From Roseomonas fluvialis (GTDB lineage: Bacteria; Pseudomonadota; Alphaproteobacteria; Acetobacterales; Acetobacteraceae), in NCBI RefSeq assembly GCF_022846615.1, contig NZ_AP025637.1:558001-622000 (forward strand): DNA of 64,000 bases, given 5' to 3'. Positions 61,163-64,000 of the stretch are shown piece after piece (position 1 is the stretch's first letter; each line of letters opens with the position of its first letter). A model generated the notes under the pieces. The model was given only the letters and a program-made list of their open reading frames with translations, did not search any database and was not told where the DNA came from. Both the position numbers and the translations under genes were made by a program.

Positions 61163-62032
61163 GTCGGCGGCCTCCGCGCCGGGCGTTGGGATGTATCACA
61201 AAAATGTGAGCTTTGTCCCGTCGCGCTCGCGCCGTCGTGAATCGGTCCGGAGTCGCCCGGCGCCCCGCACGCACGGCGCGAGGCGGAAACGTTCCGCCCT
61301 TATGGCCAATGAACCATGATCTGGCATAAGTTGCGGGTGCGGCATGGCGGTTTGGACTCGCCTGTCGCAGGGCGTGTTGAAATCCGCGACGCGCGGCTGT
61401 CGGTAGATGCTCGGCGGCTGCAACTGTTGCGTGCAAAAAATTGGCATTTGCACCAGAAATTGCCCCATTTCAACGCAAACGTGAACGGCGTACTGATTTG
61501 CGGCGGGCTCGGGCTGCGCTAGGACTTCGCTCGTCTCATTTCCCAGGATTGTTCTCTAAAATATGTTTAATGTGGCGGCCTTCGCTCCTTCGCTCCGCGG
61601 CGCTGCCGCGCGGGTGGAGTCGCGCGGGTCAGCGGCGCGGCTGGCCCGGCGCCTCGCCGCCTTGCTGCGGGCGGGGCACGAGATCGACCTTCGCGACGCC
61701 GCCACCGCGGCACCGGCAGCGCAGCCTGGCGCTGATGCTCCCGCTGTCGGCCAACCGGCGCCGCAGTCGTCGCCGCGCGCGACCTGTGCGGCAGCGCGCG
61801 CGCCGCGCCAGCCGGCCCGGCGAAGCGCATCCTCCGCCTCCGCCGGGAAGCCTGGCCGACCAGGCCAACCGTCCGGGTCCATCGCGCTAGCGGCGCGCTT
61901 CATCCAAGCCGCGCCAACGTCTCGCTTCGAACCCTTCGCCCCGCCGCCGATGTGCGCGCGCGGTCGCCGCTTTTTCCATCCCATTCCGCCCGTGGCGCTG
62001 CCCGGCGCGATCGTCTTCGGAGGAGAGTGAGT
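61163..62032. other. 870-bp region between ccmB and the RTX gene, no clear gene
   Basis: Locally AT-richer than its surroundings at 61190-61210 and 61430-61575. Contains TCACA-AAAA-TGTGA (61196-61209) and a TAAAAT -10-like hexamer at 61557 without a good -35. An open frame 61563-62030 (155 codons, Ala/Pro/Arg-rich) ends 2 bases before the RTX start, but it lacks a ribosome-binding site and any family-like sequence, as do minus-strand frames at 61196-61468 and 61556-61984. I treat it as the RTX gene's long upstream region, possibly with decayed sequence. Confidence 0.4.
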
Positions 62033-64000
62033 ATGTCCTGGTCTGCTGGCGGCCCGTCGACGGGCAACGATACGTTTGACGGCAGCAACACCCTCGGCGA
62101 TTCGCCCGCCGGCGCGCAGGGCGGCAACGACTCCCTGGTCGGCAATGGCGGCAATGACTCGCTGCGCGGCGAGGCCGGCAACGACACCATCCTCGGCGGC
62201 GCCAGCAACGACACCCTGGTCGGCGGCACCGAGAACGACTGGATCGAGGGCGGCCTCGGCACCGACTCGATGGACGGCGGCACCGGTAACGACACCGTCT
62301 CCTACGCTAACGACACGGCCGGCGTGACGATCAATCTGAGTGCCGGCACGCCGCGCGCCTCGAGCGACAGTAATGGCGCAGGCAGCGATGCGCAGCCGGG
62401 CGGCAACACCACGCGCGACTACGTGCTGAACTTCGAGAACATCGTCGGCGGCAGCGGCGCTGACAGCCTGGTGGGCGACGAAGTCGCGAACTTTCTCGCG
62501 GGCAATGGTGGAGCCGATCGGCTCAATGGCGATGACGGCAGTGACACGCTCGACGGCGGCACCGGCAACGACACGCTGCTGGGCGGCGACGACAATGACC
62601 GTCTGATCGGCGGCGCCGACAATGACAGCCTCCTCGGCGAGGCCGGGAACGACACCCTCGATGGCGGCACCGGCAACGACGTGCTCCGCGGCGGCAACGG
62701 CCTGGACTCAATTGCGGGTGGTGACGGCGCGGACAGCCTGTTCGGCGATGGCGACGGAACCGAGGGGAACGAAGCCGACACGCTCGACGGCGGCGCCGGC
62801 AACGACACCATCGTGGGTGCCGGCGGCGGCGACAGCATCCTCGGCGGCGACGACAACGACAGAATCCTTGGCAATGGCGGCAACGATGTCCTGCGCGGCG
62901 GGGCGGGCACCGATCTGCTCGACGGCGGTGCGGGCAACGATACGCTGGAAGGCGGCGCGGGCGCCGACACCTTCGTCGCTAGCGGCGGCACCGACGAACT
63001 CTCCTACGCCACCGACACGGCCGGCGTCACCGTCGTGCTCGCGACCGGCGCCGCCTCGGGCGGCGATGCGCAGGGTGACAGCTTCGCGGGCAACACCTTC
63101 GAGAACCTGCGCGGCGGCTCGGGCAATGACAGCCTGACCGGCAGCACCACGTCCGACAACCAGATCTTCGGCGGCGCTGGCAACGACACCATCGTCACGA
63201 ACCTCGGCGACAGCGCCTTCGGTGAGGCCGGCGACGACTCCATCTTCGGCAGCAGCGGCACCGAAACCGGTGACCGCGACTTCCTCGACGGCGGCGACGG
63301 CAACGACACGATCGCCGGCAACAACGGTATCGACACCATCCTCGGCGGCACCGGCAACGATCTGCTCTCCGGCGGGGCGACCAACGAGACGATCGACGGC
63401 GGCGCCGACGACGACACCATCCGCGCCTCGCTCGGCACCGACAGCCTGGTGGGTGGCGATGGTAACGACTGGATCGACTACACCGGCATCGCCAACGGGG
63501 TGAGCGTCAACCTCCAAACCGGCACGGCTACGGGCGGCGCCGGCACGGAGACCGTCTCGGGCTTCGAGAACGCGATCGGCGGTTCGGGCGCCGACACCAT
63601 CCTCGGCACCACCGGGGCGAACAACCTGCAGGGCGGCGCGGGCACCGCGAATGACACGCTGGACGGCGGCGCCGGCAACGACACGCTGAACGGCGGCGGC
63701 GGCAATGACAGCCTGATCGGCGGCGCCGACATAGACACCGCGGACTACACCGGCGCCACGGGCGGCGTGGTGGTCACGCTCAACGACGCAGGCAACGGCA
63801 CCGGGATCGGCACGGATGCGGGCTCCGACAGCCTGACCGGCATCGAGAACGTCACTGGCGGCGCCGGCGGCGACAACATCACCGGGTCGGCCGGCGGCGG
63901 CGACAACGTCTTCGACGGCGCAGGCGGCAACGACACGCTGACCGGCGGTGGCGGCAATGACACGCTGATCGGCGGCTCGGGCAGCGACTGGGCCTCCTAC
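62033..64000 (+). CDS. RTX/hemolysin-type calcium-binding repeat protein (partial)
   Basis: First 656 codons of a protein cut by the right edge. GGAGGAGA six bases before the ATG fixes the start; there is no signal peptide, as expected for type I secretion with a C-terminal signal. After about 25 residues (SWSAGGPSTGNDTFDG) it is almost entirely GGxGxDxhx nonapeptides that form calcium-binding beta-rolls. These are broken by spacer units of the form SYxxDTxGVTxxL...FEN..GG near residues 91, 323, 481 and 570, with a fifth beginning at the edge. No catalytic domain in the visible part. Probably a surface or secreted adhesin or S-layer-like protein. Confidence 0.92.
   Translation, partial: MSWSAGGPSTGNDTFDGSNTLGDSPAGAQGGNDSLVGNGGNDSLRGEAGNDTILGGASNDTLVGGTENDWIEGGLGTDSMDGGTGNDTVSYANDTAGVTINLSAGTPRASSDSNGAGSDAQPGGNTTRDYVLNFENIVGGSGADSLVGDEVANFLAGNGGADRLNGDDGSDTLDGGTGNDTLLGGDDNDRLIGGADNDSLLGEAGNDTLDGGTGNDVLRGGNGLDSIAGGDGADSLFGDGDGTEGNEADTLDGGAGNDTIVGAGGGDSILGGDDNDRILGNGGNDVLRGGAGTDLLDGGAGNDTLEGGAGADTFVASGGTDELSYATDTAGVTVVLATGAASGGDAQGDSFAGNTFENLRGGSGNDSLTGSTTSDNQIFGGAGNDTIVTNLGDSAFGEAGDDSIFGSSGTETGDRDFLDGGDGNDTIAGNNGIDTILGGTGNDLLSGGATNETIDGGADDDTIRASLGTDSLVGGDGNDWIDYTGIANGVSVNLQTGTATGGAGTETVSGFENAIGGSGADTILGTTGANNLQGGAGTANDTLDGGAGNDTLNGGGGNDSLIGGADIDTADYTGATGGVVVTLNDAGNGTGIGTDAGSDSLTGIENVTGGAGGDNITGSAGGGDNVFDGAGGNDTLTGGGGNDTLIGGSGSDWASY

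Noticed and set aside
61196-61209. TCACA-AAAA-TGTGA as a CRP/FNR operator
   Set aside because: The half-sites are in the opposite order to the CRP consensus and the spacer is 4 rather than 6; may be a chance hairpin.
61900-63963. Several minus-strand Ser/Pro/Leu-rich open frames in the RTX region
   Set aside because: Reverse complement of Gly/Asp/Asn repeat codons; strings of near-identical SLPAPP-type units without starts or family similarity.
62033-64000. Possible CRISPR or satellite array
   Set aside because: The short GC-rich repeats are codons for GGxGxDxhx nonapeptides, vary in sequence, and sit in one long open frame with a good ribosome-binding site.

Overview
The window reads as chromosomal DNA of a very GC-rich, strongly GC3-biased alphaproteobacterium, most likely Acetobacteraceae of the Roseomonas kind. 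This rests on the many orphan Bug/TctC-type periplasmic binding proteins (four) plus one TAXI-type protein, a CarD-family regulator, a small ferredoxin, the helicase/S4-protein/ferredoxin neighbourhood, a short lineage-II chlorite dismutase and mostly TGA stops. Genus is inference from gene content only. No tRNA, rRNA, CRISPR array, integrase or intact insertion sequence was seen.

Layout. 0.2-9.7 kb: a TAXI binding protein, a CBS/BON protein, a transglutaminase, a minus-strand run (ThiF/MoeB-like, DsrE-like, SH3 protein, then a three-gene split nitrile hydratase/thiocyanate hydrolase-type enzyme), an MgtC-like membrane protein, a Bug protein and ispH. 9.8-24.5 kb: amino-acid and organic-acid catabolism (DSD1-type PLP enzyme, M81 and M20 hydrolases, threonine-synthase-like enzyme, asparaginase, glycosyltransferase, SDR), the overlapping eutB-eutC-arfB operon, and divergently a TPP decarboxylase alpha/beta pair with a 2-hydroxyacid dehydrogenase and an MmgE/PrpD protein. 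24.5-34.4 kb: cspA and two small basic proteins, a Bug gene bracketed by two ~68-bp direct repeats, an SPFH protein, a crotonase and CoA-transferase pair, a chlorite dismutase, and a Bug protein divergent from a tartrate-dehydratase-like enzyme followed by a methyltransferase and a MipA porin.

34.4-39.3 kb is the most interesting part: a six-gene minus-strand cluster made of a DUF2946 protein, a TonB-dependent receptor, an exported DJ-1/PfpI protein resembling isonitrile hydratase, a YcnI-type copper protein, a small cysteine-containing exported protein and a PCuAC copper chaperone. I read it as a copper-acquisition system, possibly for copper bound by an isonitrile-containing chelator; that last step is hypothesis.

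39.3-64 kb: thpR, tesA divergent from an ABC ATPase/permease pair (the tesA-ybbA-ybbP arrangement), a lipoprotein, a Bax-inhibitor-1 protein, a sulfotransferase-like protein, a CarD protein with a ~240-residue histone-H1-like tail, ferredoxin, S4 protein, a Suv3-like helicase, a hypothetical gene broken by in-frame TAG codons, an MFS transporter, a serine hydrolase, a Bug protein, a cyclic-nucleotide-binding membrane protein, aconitase divergent from ccmAB, and the first 656 codons of an RTX repeat protein running off the right edge.
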